64,000 nt of DNA from Chloroflexota bacterium (lineage in GTDB: Bacteria > Chloroflexota > Anaerolineae > Anaerolineales > Anaerolineaceae), in NCBI GenBank assembly GCA_004347695.1, contig SLTK01000009.1, forward strand, positions 444,328 through 508,327. Reading direction: 5' to 3'. Shown piece after piece: positions 44,301 through 52,488 of the stretch. Within the stretch, counting starts at the first letter, position 1, and each line of letters opens with the position of its first letter. A model generated the notes under the pieces. The model searched no databases. It was not told the DNA's origin and saw nothing but the letters and a program-made list of their open reading frames with translations. The position numbers and the translations under genes were made by a program.

Positions 44301-45267
44301 CACTACGATGGACATGAGTGATATTGAAGGTGCAGGCGAAGAGATAATTTTCAATCCGACCCTGGAAGAAACAACTGTCGAAGAAGAAGAAGTGGAACCG
44401 GCAGCACTTTCTGCAGAAGAACCCGCTCCAGCGCTGGAGACCACTGAACCTGTAGCAGCGGAGCCCGATCACGAAGAATTGCCGGAGTGGCTTAAAGAGA
44501 CGCTGGAAACGGAACAGGAAGCGCCACAAGAAGAGGTCGAACAAACCCCTGAACCGCGTATCTTCCGCCGAGTTAGCGAATGGGTGACCGGCGAAGCAGA
44601 AGAACCTCCGGCCGAAATTGAACCTCAAGCCGAAATTCAATCTCTCTCGGAAGAACCGACAGGCATCGAAGCCCCGGCTGAAATACTGGCTGAGCAACTT
44701 AAGACACCGCCACCGGCTGAGCCTGCGGCACAACAAGAAGAAGGCGAAGTTGAAGCGGTTCCTGAATGGCTGCAAGGCCTGACAATAGAACCTCCCAAAA
44801 AAGTTACAGGCATGCTGGTCAATGCAGAGACGCCGCCTGAATGGTTGAAGGAATTGGAAAGCGAAGGGATTGAACAGACGCCGGAGGAGCTCCCTGACAT
44901 AGTTGCAGAACCTACGGCCTGGGTGGCTGAAGAAGAAGAAATATCCAAAGGTGGGATCGTGGATGATACCAGCCCGCTGCGTCCCGGCCCATCGCCTGTT
45001 GCAACGTCAGCATCCAGTAGCAGCGATCTTTACAACGCCCAGGCAGCGCTCAACCGCCAGGATATTGAAGGCGCGCTTGAACACTACAACACACTCATAA
45101 GCCGGGGGGAGGCTCTCGAAGACACCATTCACGATTTACGCGATGCACTGTATCGCTATCCCATCGACATTTCGATCTGGCAGGCGCTAGGCGATGCCTA
45201 TGCGCGCAGCAACCAGCTGCAAGAAGCGCTGGACGCCTACACTAAAGCAGAAGAATTGCTGCGTTAA
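41389..45267 (+). CDS. Giant TPR protein with disordered acidic PDWL-repeat region
   Basis: A 1292-residue protein with three parts. Residues about 1-215 are TPR-like helical repeats (IAHCRHILRLYPKHIETYRLLGKAYLETQRF and following). Residues about 250-1190 are highly acidic and apparently disordered, with 15 Pro-Asp/Glu-Trp motifs (mostly IPDWL, LPEWL, VPDWL) plus several near copies. Six of these sit in tandem 45- or 38-residue units. Residues about 1215-1292 return to TPR helices (ALNRQDIEGALEHYNTLI, WQALGDAYARSNQLQEALDAYTKAEELL). No signal peptide or membrane segment. A scaffold using the Trp motifs as docking sites is inferred; no function is known. ndk follows 29 bases later. Confidence 0.85.
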   Translation: MATISLRAYNKEIDAMIDNGEVKEAIAHCRHILRLYPKHIETYRLLGKAYLETQRFTEAADVLQRVLSSLPDDFISQIGMSMIREDEGNLDAAIYHMERAFEAQPSNTAVQDELKRLYGRRDGVIPAKIRLTRGALVRMYARGDLYQQAIAEACVGLAEQPDRVDLEVILARMYFLSGQKALATEASSRLVEKLPYCFEANKILAEVLPNTSRAEDADIYKQRIFALDPYLAYLPVGSESSADVPEESVMVEKFEGELEEEPGTQPDWAQVAGVKLEQINEEENLPDWLTSVETQEQQPEVTPAEEGAIEKDWGKIDIETKPEDIAPDEETKKPEEELPDWMQAAGWQTASGDATKEAPDEEQIDEIVEELTANEAEIPEWLQEIAPGEETESFAGKKEEPTDGEDNAWLDSIFANAEQKADAIPDLDLTSPEKAPDLTGSIESGVDLPDLAGEEFAAKAEEAESPSADAMEIPDWLTDMRSAEEPAEAGEGQPDLAGEEVAAKAEETEPPSADAMEIPDWLTDMRSTEEPAEAGVGLPDLAGEEVAAKAEETEPPSADAMEIPDWLTDMRSTEEPAEAGVGLPDLAGEEAIAKAEEAETPSSDVTEIPDWLTELDMAEESAEAGVESPDLAGEEAETPSSDATEIPDWLTELDKAEESAEAGVESPDLASEEDFAKAIEADFSSSGVAEIPEWLTDLASEEEPGEEPITSPSSVTDDDDWLEILQPKDEGAAKEGPDLGDFFANAEKETPPEADATQPTRVHTPEFDAAPFAPVFKDFDVETKADEEVEPFSVESAFTERPEDANEEEVSALPGEDDFLEFGLTEHQGEPVAEDLSTGMEEAEEMAVPDWLMESMDTKTGESEFSTGETALDEVVTADAESAGQIEEEIAATGSLDETVDDDAAFAWLEALAARQGADEDSLQVAAEDRIEETPDWVKSEIEKHEFESEVPAGEPEVSLEPESADNLTPATTMDMSDIEGAGEEIIFNPTLEETTVEEEEVEPAALSAEEPAPALETTEPVAAEPDHEELPEWLKETLETEQEAPQEEVEQTPEPRIFRRVSEWVTGEAEEPPAEIEPQAEIQSLSEEPTGIEAPAEILAEQLKTPPPAEPAAQQEEGEVEAVPEWLQGLTIEPPKKVTGMLVNAETPPEWLKELESEGIEQTPEELPDIVAEPTAWVAEEEEISKGGIVDDTSPLRPGPSPVATSASSSSDLYNAQAALNRQDIEGALEHYNTLISRGEALEDTIHDLRDALYRYPIDISIWQALGDAYARSNQLQEALDAYTKAEELLR
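42720..43520 (+). repeat. In-frame tandem repeats of 135 bp (one unit 114 bp)
   Basis: The sequence GAAATTCCAG opens each unit at 42802, 42937, 43072, 43207, 43321 and 43456, giving periods of 135, 135, 135, 114 and 135 bases. The units starting at 42937 and 43072 are nearly identical at the DNA level, which implies recent duplication; outer units have diverged. All units stay in frame (45 or 38 residues) within the TPR/PDWL gene. Confidence 0.92.
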
Positions 45268-45296
45268 TACTCAACCATACAGCCCGGAGGATTATT

Positions 45297-45752
45297 TTGG
45301 AGCGCACTTTCGTTATAGCCAAACCCGACGCCGTTCAGCGCGGTCTGGTCGGTGAAATCATCGTCCGCCTTGAACGGCGCGGCCTGAAACTGGTCGGCGC
45401 AAAATTCTTACAGGTTAGCCGCGAACTGGCCGAAAAGCACTATGCGGTTCATAAGGGTAAGCCATTTTATGAAGGGTTGATTCGTTACATCACTTCTGCA
45501 CCTGTTATGACGATGGTCTGGGAAGGTCCTCAAGCCATCGCAGCAGTACGGCAGACTATGGGAGCTACGAGGCCGGTCGAGGCAGCGCCAGGGTCAATTC
45601 GACATGATTTCGGATTGTCGGTAGGTCGAAATTTAACCCACGCTTCAGACAGCCCGGAAACCGCTGCCTTTGAAATCGGTCTGTGGTTCACCGAAACAGA
45701 GTTGGTCAACTGGCAGCGCCCCACCGACGCCTGGATATTCGAAGGCAATTAA
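45297..45752 (+). CDS. ndk: Nucleoside diphosphate kinase
   Basis: A 151-residue enzyme that balances NTP and dNTP pools by transferring phosphate through a phospho-histidine. The N-terminal ERTFVIAKPDAVQRGLVGEII matches the family. The active-site histidine is in NLTHASDS (usually N-x-x-H-G/A-S-D), and GATRPVEAAPGSIRHDFG carries the nucleotide-binding Arg. The start is TTG at 45297 with GGAGG 6 bases in front. A perfect inverted repeat lies just after the stop. Confidence 0.96.
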   Translation: MERTFVIAKPDAVQRGLVGEIIVRLERRGLKLVGAKFLQVSRELAEKHYAVHKGKPFYEGLIRYITSAPVMTMVWEGPQAIAAVRQTMGATRPVEAAPGSIRHDFGLSVGRNLTHASDSPETAAFEIGLWFTETELVNWQRPTDAWIFEGN

Positions 45753-45765
45753 TCGGGTGCAAATC

Positions 45766-45820
45766 GAGTATAAAAGGACTGGCCATAGTAAAGCCTTTTA
45801 TACTCTTAAATTTTAAGTGG
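45766..45820 (+). terminator. Inverted repeat after ndk, probable terminator
   Basis: A perfect 12-bp stem, GAGTATAAAAGG (45766-45777) and CCTTTTATACTC (45794-45805), with a 16-base loop. It is followed by TTAAATTTTAAG, an interrupted T-rich tract. It lies 14 bases past the ndk stop and just before the tRNA-Asp promoter. Confidence 0.5.
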
Positions 45821-45825
45821 AATAC

Positions 45826-45854
45826 TTGACGGTCTGTCAGGATCATGATAAGAT
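45826..45854 (+). promoter_or_regulatory. Promoter of tRNA-Asp
   Basis: TTGACG (45826-45831), a 17-base spacer and TAAGAT (45849-45854), 12 bases before the tRNA. The -35 is identical to the one in front of tRNA-Arg (TTGACGGTC in both). Confidence 0.65.
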
Positions 45855-45866
45855 ATCGCTCGTTCG

Positions 45867-45939
45867 GGGGGCGTGGTGTAGCGGCTAACATGCGGCCCTG
45901 TCAAGGCCGAGACCGCGGGTTCGAATCCCGTCGCTCCCG
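45867..45939 (+). tRNA. tRNA-Asp (anticodon GTC)
   Basis: Acceptor GGGGGCG (45867-45873) pairs with CGCTCCC (45932-45938) with one G-T pair; discriminator G at 45939. Anticodon stem CGGCC/GGCCG encloses CTGTCAA with anticodon GTC. The T arm is GCGGG-TTCGAAT-CCCGT. CCA is not encoded. A strong terminator follows 10 bases later. Confidence 0.94.
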
Positions 45940-45949
45940 CTCCGAGTAA

Positions 45950-45972
45950 GACCTCCACCCGGAGGTCTTTTT
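45950..45972 (+). terminator. Rho-independent terminator of tRNA-Asp
   Basis: A 7-bp stem, GACCTCC (45950-45956) and GGAGGTC (45961-45967), with loop ACCC, directly followed by five T. Confidence 0.9.
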
Positions 45973-46039
45973 ACATATTAGGCCGGGACGTGCCTATTCG
46001 AATCCGGTCCCCACAGGGGGGATGTTATCGTTCTCGCAC

Positions 46040-48400
46040 TTACATCTGCGCCAATTCTCCGGTAGCCAGCCTGGCTATGCGCATCCAACGTGCTGATGTT
46101 TCTTGCCAGCCGGAAACGTTCATCTGCTGGGCCATTTCAGCATAGATCTTTGCGTAAGCATATATCTTTTCCCGGTCATGAATGAAGGTGTAACTTTCTC
46201 CAAGCAGATGGATAATTTCGAGCATGGATACTGCTGGAATTTGTATTTTTGCACCAATTTCTTCGGCTTCCTGCAACACCGCAGCCGCCGTGGCATAATC
46301 CGATAGACCGATCGCCTGCCTGGCAGCAATTACCGCCCACCGGACGAATGCTTCAAAATCGCTAGAATTGCGATAATGGTAAAGGATCCGGGAAGCTGCC
46401 CTTTCACCGCGCTCCTCGATCAATTTACGCGCCATTTTCCGATGCAACAGCGCTCGAGCCGGGGGCAATATCATTTCATACACCGCCTGTTGAATCAGGT
46501 GATGGCTAAATTCAAATTCATGTTTTTTAGGAGGTGCATTGACTTCGATAATATGCGCGGCTACCAATTCCTCAAGATCTTTAAAGATAGGCTGCTCTTC
46601 ACGGCCAAGGATCAACTGGACCTCATGGACATCAAAGTAGGTTCCTATCACTGCTGCTGCCTGGATTGTTTCGACCGCTTTTGCGCCCAGCGGCTGCAGG
46701 CGCGCTTCAATGAGTTGTTGAATGGAGGTCGCCAAGGGCAGACGCAGTGGACCGGTTTTCATGATTGGCCCTTCCCAGGTGACATTATCTGTTCGCAGTT
46801 TCCCATCACCAATCAGCGCGCCCAATGTTTCACGAATAAATAAAGGATTCCCCAGAGTTTTGTTATAAAGCGCATCCGCTAACCGTTTTGCATTTTTTGC
46901 CCCGCCCGAAGCCGAGATGATCCATTGAGAAACATCCTCGGGCAATAAATTGCTGATCATTATGTCGCGAACCAGATGGTCGCGGCGCAATCGAACAAGC
47001 GAAATGGTTTGATTGATCAACTGCGTCGTGTCCGACGAGATGGTTAGAATGCATACTTTCTGATTGGCGCCGGTTTGAACCGACAGCAAATATCGCACAA
47101 GAAATTCCAACAAGTGAAAAGTGGATTTGCTCGCCCAGTGGATATCATCCAAAACGAACAGAATGGAGACTGATTTACTGATGGTACTGACCACATTGCA
47201 AATTGCTGAAAATATTTGATTCTGATCCAACTGTTGCGTGCCAGAGATGGTCTTTATCCCAAAAACATCAGCCAATTCCGGCACAAACCGCGAAATTTCA
47301 GCCGCTTGCCATTCCGGAATGGAGGCGCGAACAGCAGGTGGGATGTTGGAGATCAGATCCAATAAAGCCATCCGAATTGAAAAATGAGGTACGCCCTGCC
47401 CAACCGGTAAGCAACGACCCCAACCAATAGAAACCCCCGTTGACTGCAACCGCCGTACGAACTCCTGGGCCAGACGGGTCTTGCCAACCCCCTGTTCACC
47501 TTTAAGCACAGCCACCATTTCACTGCCCTTTTCCCACCACTCCGTCAGGCTTTGATATTCCCTTTCCCGCCCAAATAAACCGGTGTCTTCGAGATGTTTT
47601 TCACTGGCGATGGATTGGTGGCGCAGGCTCTTTTCTAATGTCTCAGGGGATAAGGACCCGGTAACTGGCTCAGTGTATGTGATCCTTTCATCTAATATGG
47701 ATTGATATAGACCGCGAGTTTCTTCCGATGGATCAATATTTAATTCTTTGCGGAGCAGGCGCACGCAATCATTGTATTGTTCAATCGCCCCCGATCGGTT
47801 CCCAAGGTGGTAATGGGCAGTCATAATTGCCCGGTGAGCGATTTCATTCAGCGGATCAGCTTTCAATAGCAATCGGCTGGTCTCCATAGCCCTGGTGAAA
47901 CGATTACCGCTCAAATAATGGGTGATAAGTTTGGTCAGCGCTCTTAAATAATAAGCTTCCAGCCTGTAGCGTTCTTCCAGACACCAATCTTCATACACAT
48001 TGGAAAGAAAACTCCCACGGTACAGGTCGATGGCGTTTTGCAACATCTGCGGAGATGCCTGAGTCGCTGCTTTTTCAAATTCCGGCACATCCATCCAGCA
48101 TTCCACCTGCGGCGTCCAGGTGACTGTGCTGCTCGTCGTGACCAAAAAATCATCAGGGTTTAGACCTGTCTCCTTCAAGACTGATCGGATTTGCCAGAGT
48201 GCTGTATGCAAACTGCGGCGCGCATTGACACGCGGACGGTCTGGCCAAAATAATTCGGCCAGGTGCTCCCGGCTCAATTCTTTTCCAGAATGAACGGCCA
48301 GATAGCCCAATAGCCCCACTGCTTTTTGGGTCGGCAAGACAGGCAATATGTTTCCGGCGACGGATAACTGTAAAATTCCCAACAACCGGATCTGCAGCAC
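46040..48400 (-). CDS. BTAD/SARP-type transcriptional activator with AAA ATPase domain
   Basis: A 786-residue regulator. Residues 1-95 form an OmpR-like winged helix (LGYLAVHSGKELSREHLAELFWPDRP, ARRSLHTALWQIRSVL). Residues about 100-240 are the BTAD helical domain (DLYRGSFLSNVYEDWCLEERYRLEAYYLRAL, NEIAHRAIMTAHYHLGNRSGAIEQYNDCVRLLRKEL). An AAA_16 module follows with Walker A GEQGVGKT (301-308) and Walker B LFVLDDIHWA. It stops after a short helical tail, without the long TPR region of many relatives. The start is GTG at 48400. It diverges from the glycan cluster and is a natural candidate for its activator, but this is inferred from position only. Confidence 0.9.
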   Translation of the reverse strand: MLQIRLLGILQLSVAGNILPVLPTQKAVGLLGYLAVHSGKELSREHLAELFWPDRPRVNARRSLHTALWQIRSVLKETGLNPDDFLVTTSSTVTWTPQVECWMDVPEFEKAATQASPQMLQNAIDLYRGSFLSNVYEDWCLEERYRLEAYYLRALTKLITHYLSGNRFTRAMETSRLLLKADPLNEIAHRAIMTAHYHLGNRSGAIEQYNDCVRLLRKELNIDPSEETRGLYQSILDERITYTEPVTGSLSPETLEKSLRHQSIASEKHLEDTGLFGREREYQSLTEWWEKGSEMVAVLKGEQGVGKTRLAQEFVRRLQSTGVSIGWGRCLPVGQGVPHFSIRMALLDLISNIPPAVRASIPEWQAAEISRFVPELADVFGIKTISGTQQLDQNQIFSAICNVVSTISKSVSILFVLDDIHWASKSTFHLLEFLVRYLLSVQTGANQKVCILTISSDTTQLINQTISLVRLRRDHLVRDIMISNLLPEDVSQWIISASGGAKNAKRLADALYNKTLGNPLFIRETLGALIGDGKLRTDNVTWEGPIMKTGPLRLPLATSIQQLIEARLQPLGAKAVETIQAAAVIGTYFDVHEVQLILGREEQPIFKDLEELVAAHIIEVNAPPKKHEFEFSHHLIQQAVYEMILPPARALLHRKMARKLIEERGERAASRILYHYRNSSDFEAFVRWAVIAARQAIGLSDYATAAAVLQEAEEIGAKIQIPAVSMLEIIHLLGESYTFIHDREKIYAYAKIYAEMAQQMNVSGWQETSARWMRIARLATGELAQM

Positions 48401-48591
48401 GGGTTTACCCTATGATCCCAAGAAATAATTATCCTGACCTGACTTTTACCAATTGTTAATCAAATTGTAACATTAATGCCTTGCAAATTTACAATCATCA
48501 ATCTCTTTTATCAATTTTTTACTGATTTTTGCAGTCTTTTTGCACCTCCCCGCTTATGCTTACATAGACAAGGCAGTAGAGAGGGTGTCTT

Positions 48592-48843
48592 ATGGAATTT
48601 TTATCGAAGCATGAGTTAAGTTCTTTTGTGATTCGATTGTGGAATGATGACGATCGCGGTCACTGGCGCGGTCATATTACACACATTCAAAGCCGCCAGG
48701 GTTGTTATTTCCTTACCTTAAGCCAGATGGAAGACTTTGTTTCGAGATTTTTTTCGACCATGCAAGAAGAAACCTTACAGGTCACCCAATCAACCACCGC
48801 TACACCTGATCTGCTTGGCAAAAATGTAAAACCCGGGGTTTAG
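48592..48843 (+). CDS. Small conserved-looking hypothetical protein
   Basis: An 83-residue soluble protein. The first 58 residues (FVIRLWNDDDRGHWRGHITHIQSRQGCYFLTLSQMEDFVSRF) look like a compact alpha/beta domain. The tail is Thr/Gln-rich and probably flexible. I recognise no named family. AGAGGG lies a few bases before the ATG. It is the first gene of the plus-strand cluster opposite the BTAD activator, so it could be a small regulator or target of it. Confidence 0.7.
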   Translation: MEFLSKHELSSFVIRLWNDDDRGHWRGHITHIQSRQGCYFLTLSQMEDFVSRFFSTMQEETLQVTQSTTATPDLLGKNVKPGV

Positions 48844-48935
48844 GAGCAAAACACCTTGTAGGACGGGAGAATTTTGTAAGCAGGATTTCGGACTTTATCG
48901 TTAATTATGAGTAATAAGGATGTTAGGAGGGTGAT

Positions 48936-50282
48936 ATGGAACACTTGATTAATATTCAGAACCAATTAGCCCAAAAGGCTAATTTGTCCAATAGCACGTC
49001 ATTTCTTGATGGCGCTACCCTTGAAAGCGGGCTTCTTAATATTTATCGGCAGCGCCCGCGTGTCTCTGTCATAATTCCAACTTTAAATGAGGCCAAGAAT
49101 CTACCGCTGGTCTTGCCATATCTACCATTAGCCTGGATCGATGAGGTGATATTGGTGGACGGCCGCTCCACCGACAACACCGTAGAGGTTGCCCGCACAC
49201 TGCTTCCTGCCATTAAAGTTGTGATGGAGCAAAAGAAGGGTAAAGGCGCAGCCATGAATGCCGGCTACCGGGCTGCGATCGGTGAAATTCTGATTGTGGT
49301 AGATGCTGATGGCTCCAATGATCCTCGCGAGATTCCGCGTTTTGTCCAGGCACTAATGATGGGCGCCGATATGGTCAAAGGCAGCCGGTTTGCACACGGG
49401 GCTGGCACCACCGACATGCCTTTCATCCGGCAGCTCGGCAATCGTTTCTTCACCATCACCTGCAATGTACTGTTTGGCACCCATTGGACAGATTTGTGCT
49501 ACGGATACCATGCATTCTGGCGACATTGTCTGGAGGTTGTGGATGTTTCAGACACGCCTGGCTTCGAGATCGATACTGCGCTTTACCTGCGGGCTGCGCG
49601 CGAACAATTGCATGTGACTGAAGTACCAAGCTTCGAAGGCTACCGCTTTTTCGGGATCGGTAAACTTCAGACTATTCCAGACGGTTGGCGGGTATTAAAA
49701 ACGATTGTTCACGAACGTTTGAAGAAAAGACGCACACCGGAATCCAACCGTTATCTGGGATTCCGTGGACTCCAGCCAGTTTTGGAATACGCCGCAGCGC
49801 CAAACGCTATATCCGCTCCGGAGGTTAATTTACAACTGCTCCGCACCATTGGAATGATCTTATCTGCCGGCTACAGTTTGAATGAGCTCATGACACAGGT
49901 TTTGCACCTTTCGCTCCAGGCGATGAACGCTGTAAGCGGTAGTCTGCTCATCCTGGATGAAAATGGCCAGGTGGCGAATGTTTGTATGGTTTACGGCGAC
50001 AAAAAAGTATCCGCATCAGAAAAAAACGTGTCGGAATTGCTGGACCAGGGTGTGGCAGGCTGGGTCTTGCGCAATCGGAAGCTGGCGCTCATAGCCAATA
50101 CCAACGAAGATCCCCGCTGGCTGCCGCGAACCTGGGAACAGGATATGCCGCGCTCGGCAGTAGCAGTCCCGGTCGCGCTACAAGACTGCCGTTTGGGCAT
50201 TTTAACGCTGGTACGCTCGCAGGAACATCAGTTCACAACGGATGATCTGAAAATACTGGAAAGCCTGGCAATGCCAGCATAA
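48936..50282 (+). CDS. Family 2 glycosyltransferase fused to a GAF domain
   Basis: A 448-residue protein. Residues about 40-270 are a GT2 (GT-A fold) domain: SVIIPTLNEAKNLPLVLPYL, ILVDGRSTDNTVEVA and the metal-binding VVDADGS (Asp123/Asp125). It is of the dolichyl-phosphate-sugar-synthase-like type. Residues about 300-448 form a GAF-like sensor domain (LSLQAMNAVSGSLLILDENGQVANVCMVYGD, GVAGWVLRNRKLALIANTNEDPRW). A GAF fused to a GT2 is uncommon and suggests a small molecule or redox state controls sugar transfer, which is inference. AGGAGG precedes the ATG. Confidence 0.87.
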   Translation: MEHLINIQNQLAQKANLSNSTSFLDGATLESGLLNIYRQRPRVSVIIPTLNEAKNLPLVLPYLPLAWIDEVILVDGRSTDNTVEVARTLLPAIKVVMEQKKGKGAAMNAGYRAAIGEILIVVDADGSNDPREIPRFVQALMMGADMVKGSRFAHGAGTTDMPFIRQLGNRFFTITCNVLFGTHWTDLCYGYHAFWRHCLEVVDVSDTPGFEIDTALYLRAAREQLHVTEVPSFEGYRFFGIGKLQTIPDGWRVLKTIVHERLKKRRTPESNRYLGFRGLQPVLEYAAAPNAISAPEVNLQLLRTIGMILSAGYSLNELMTQVLHLSLQAMNAVSGSLLILDENGQVANVCMVYGDKKVSASEKNVSELLDQGVAGWVLRNRKLALIANTNEDPRWLPRTWEQDMPRSAVAVPVALQDCRLGILTLVRSQEHQFTTDDLKILESLAMPA

Positions 50283-50305
50283 TCAGAGATTTATTGACTG
50301 AGATC

Positions 50306-51289
50306 ATGAATCCTTTTATAAATCAAATTTCCGTCATCGTTTGCGCGTATACCGAGTTGCGCTGGGACGATTTGCTCACCGCAGTTGACTCGCTGCGCGC
50401 GCAAACGCATCCTGCCAGTGAAATCATTCTGGTGATTGATCATAACCCAGCCTTACATGAACGTGCTCAGGCTCAGTTTTCGGATCTTTCCGTGGTGACA
50501 AATACTGAAAAACGCGGCTTATCCGGTGCACGCAATAGCGGGATAGCTGTTGCTCACGGGGATTTGATCGCCTTTATGGATGAAGATGCGGTTGCTGATG
50601 CTGAATGGCTGGAACATCTGAACGCTGGATTCTTGGATCCAAAAGTCATTGGAGTCGGCGGCGCAATCATTCCCTGGTGGATAGCAAAACAATCCGCCTG
50701 GTTTCCTGAAGAATTCAACTGGGTGGTTGGCTGCACTTATCGCGGTATGCCCGAGATTGCCAGCCCGGTTCGCAATTTAATCGGCTGTAACATGGCTTTT
50801 CGCGGTGAAGTTTTTAGCCAGGCCGGCGGTTTCCGCGGTGAGATCGGACGCGTTGGTACTTTTCCAGCCGGATGTGAAGAGACCGAATTGTGCATCCGGG
50901 CAAGCCAAATCCTACCCGGCCACATCTTCCTCTTCGACCCACATGCACAGGTACACCATCGAGTACCGGCAGCACGCACCAGCTTACGGTATTTCACCGA
51001 CCGATGTTTTGCCGAAGGGTTATCAAAAGCCCTTGTTTCACGTCTGGTTGGCGCTCAAGACGGGCTTTCTTCGGAGCGTTCTTATACTTTCAATACCCTC
51101 CCTCGTGGGGTGCTGCGCGGGCTGAAGGACGCGTTTGTGCATGGGAAATGGTCCGGTCTTGGCCGGGCTGGAGCAATCATTATCGGTCTGGGATTTACCA
51201 CTGCAGGCTATCTTGCCGGGCGGCTGATGTTGTTGCGAAATAAAAACAGATCAATCGCTTCGCAGAATTTATCGTTAGATCAGGCATAA
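50306..51289 (+). CDS. Family 2 glycosyltransferase
   Basis: A 327-residue GT2 enzyme with QISVIVCAYTELRWDDLLTAVDSL at the N-terminus, GARNSGIAVAHGDLIAFMDEDA (metal-binding DED at 92-94) and a second half with GCNMAFRGEVFSQAGGF and a C-terminal hydrophobic segment near residues 290-310. It probably adds a sugar to a lipid-linked glycan. The ATG at 50306 is preferred over an upstream TTG at 50294. It lies 23 bases after the GT2-GAF gene. Confidence 0.9.
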   Translation: MNPFINQISVIVCAYTELRWDDLLTAVDSLRAQTHPASEIILVIDHNPALHERAQAQFSDLSVVTNTEKRGLSGARNSGIAVAHGDLIAFMDEDAVADAEWLEHLNAGFLDPKVIGVGGAIIPWWIAKQSAWFPEEFNWVVGCTYRGMPEIASPVRNLIGCNMAFRGEVFSQAGGFRGEIGRVGTFPAGCEETELCIRASQILPGHIFLFDPHAQVHHRVPAARTSLRYFTDRCFAEGLSKALVSRLVGAQDGLSSERSYTFNTLPRGVLRGLKDAFVHGKWSGLGRAGAIIIGLGFTTAGYLAGRLMLLRNKNRSIASQNLSLDQA

Positions 51290-51311
51290 TTACTCAGGAG
51301 TTTTTGGATCC

Positions 51312-52481
51312 ATGACCATCACAGCAAGCAACGATACCCAGATTGAAATCAGCATGCCAGATAAACCGAACGCCCCATCGAACGCATTGGCGCCAAAATG
51401 GTGTGAATTTGACCTTCATGGAGTTAGTGCATTTCGCGTGGAAGCTTCCTCGGGGATTGCGACCCTCTTCAAGGACATGTTTCGCCCCTTCTTGTCAGAA
51501 GGATTGGAACATTTCGATCTAACCATAAGCGAAGCCTTTGAACCGTTGATCGACGCGGCCTACGGGGAAGCCCACGGCGAATCCGATTTTTACTATAACG
51601 ACCATGGCGTCTATATCGAAAATCTGGATGTCCAGGTTTTCGTGGATGAAGATAGTATGCGCTTGCACGGCAAGGGTGAATTACTGGTGATGGCAGTGCC
51701 GCTGATTGACCGGATAATGGTGCAGCACGGTGCAGCCATGCTGCATGCCATGACGGTGGATTACAAAGGCCACGGTATTCTCATGCCCGCCTGGGGCGGC
51801 ACCGGCAAGACCAGCACCATGTCGAAGCTGGTTAAGACCCCCGGGTTCTCCTTCATGGGTGACGATTGGACGTTCCTCACACGCCAGAGCAATTTGCTTG
51901 GCTTTGCAAAACCCTTGTTCATCAAACCGTACCATCGCACACTATATCCCCACCTGTTTGCAAAGACACACAAGCCTTTGGTTCCTGTGGCGCTTTCAAA
52001 GCCCATCTCGCGCCTGACCACCCGCATTCATCCTTACATTACCCGTTTCCCGCACATGGCTTCCTTGATCCGCAAATGGTCGCCTGAACACATGATGGTT
52101 CATCCAGATCAAGCCTTCCCGAATTCCCCAATTTCTAGCGGGGCTCCACTGGCAGCATCATTGTTTGTCGAGCGGTTCGAGGGCGACTCCACAGAACCAC
52201 AATTCTTCGAAAAAGATGCAAGGTGGATGACTACCAAGCTGATTGGGAATTTCTTCTCGGAACTGCCGCGTTATTCAAGGTTGGTCATGACCACCCTTGG
52301 CGCTTCAGGCATCATCCCCATTGAACGATCATTCGGCGAGAAAGAAGATATTCTGCTACAGGCATTGGCTGGAAAACCTGCTTTCTACCTGCGCGTCCCG
52401 CGCGCTTTTGGACCCGACCAGGCATCTGACATCATCGTCGAAACAATCAAAAACGTTGTCAAAGCAGCCGGGATCGGGTAG
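51312..52481 (+). CDS. HprK-like P-loop kinase-related protein
   Basis: A 389-residue soluble protein. The centre resembles the C-terminal domain of HPr kinase/phosphorylase: Walker A in MPAWGGTGKTSTMSKL (about residues 158-173), then FMGDDWTFLT (GDD at 183-185) as the likely acidic/catalytic loop, and FAKPLFIKPYH. The N-terminal 130 residues are unassigned. HprK-related proteins lacking an HPr partner occur in polysaccharide and peptide-modification clusters, where their substrates are unknown. It lies between glycosyltransferase genes, with 7 bases to the next start. Confidence 0.8.
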   Translation: MTITASNDTQIEISMPDKPNAPSNALAPKWCEFDLHGVSAFRVEASSGIATLFKDMFRPFLSEGLEHFDLTISEAFEPLIDAAYGEAHGESDFYYNDHGVYIENLDVQVFVDEDSMRLHGKGELLVMAVPLIDRIMVQHGAAMLHAMTVDYKGHGILMPAWGGTGKTSTMSKLVKTPGFSFMGDDWTFLTRQSNLLGFAKPLFIKPYHRTLYPHLFAKTHKPLVPVALSKPISRLTTRIHPYITRFPHMASLIRKWSPEHMMVHPDQAFPNSPISSGAPLAASLFVERFEGDSTEPQFFEKDARWMTTKLIGNFFSELPRYSRLVMTTLGASGIIPIERSFGEKEDILLQALAGKPAFYLRVPRAFGPDQASDIIVETIKNVVKAAGIG

Positions 52482-52488
52482 AGGCGCT

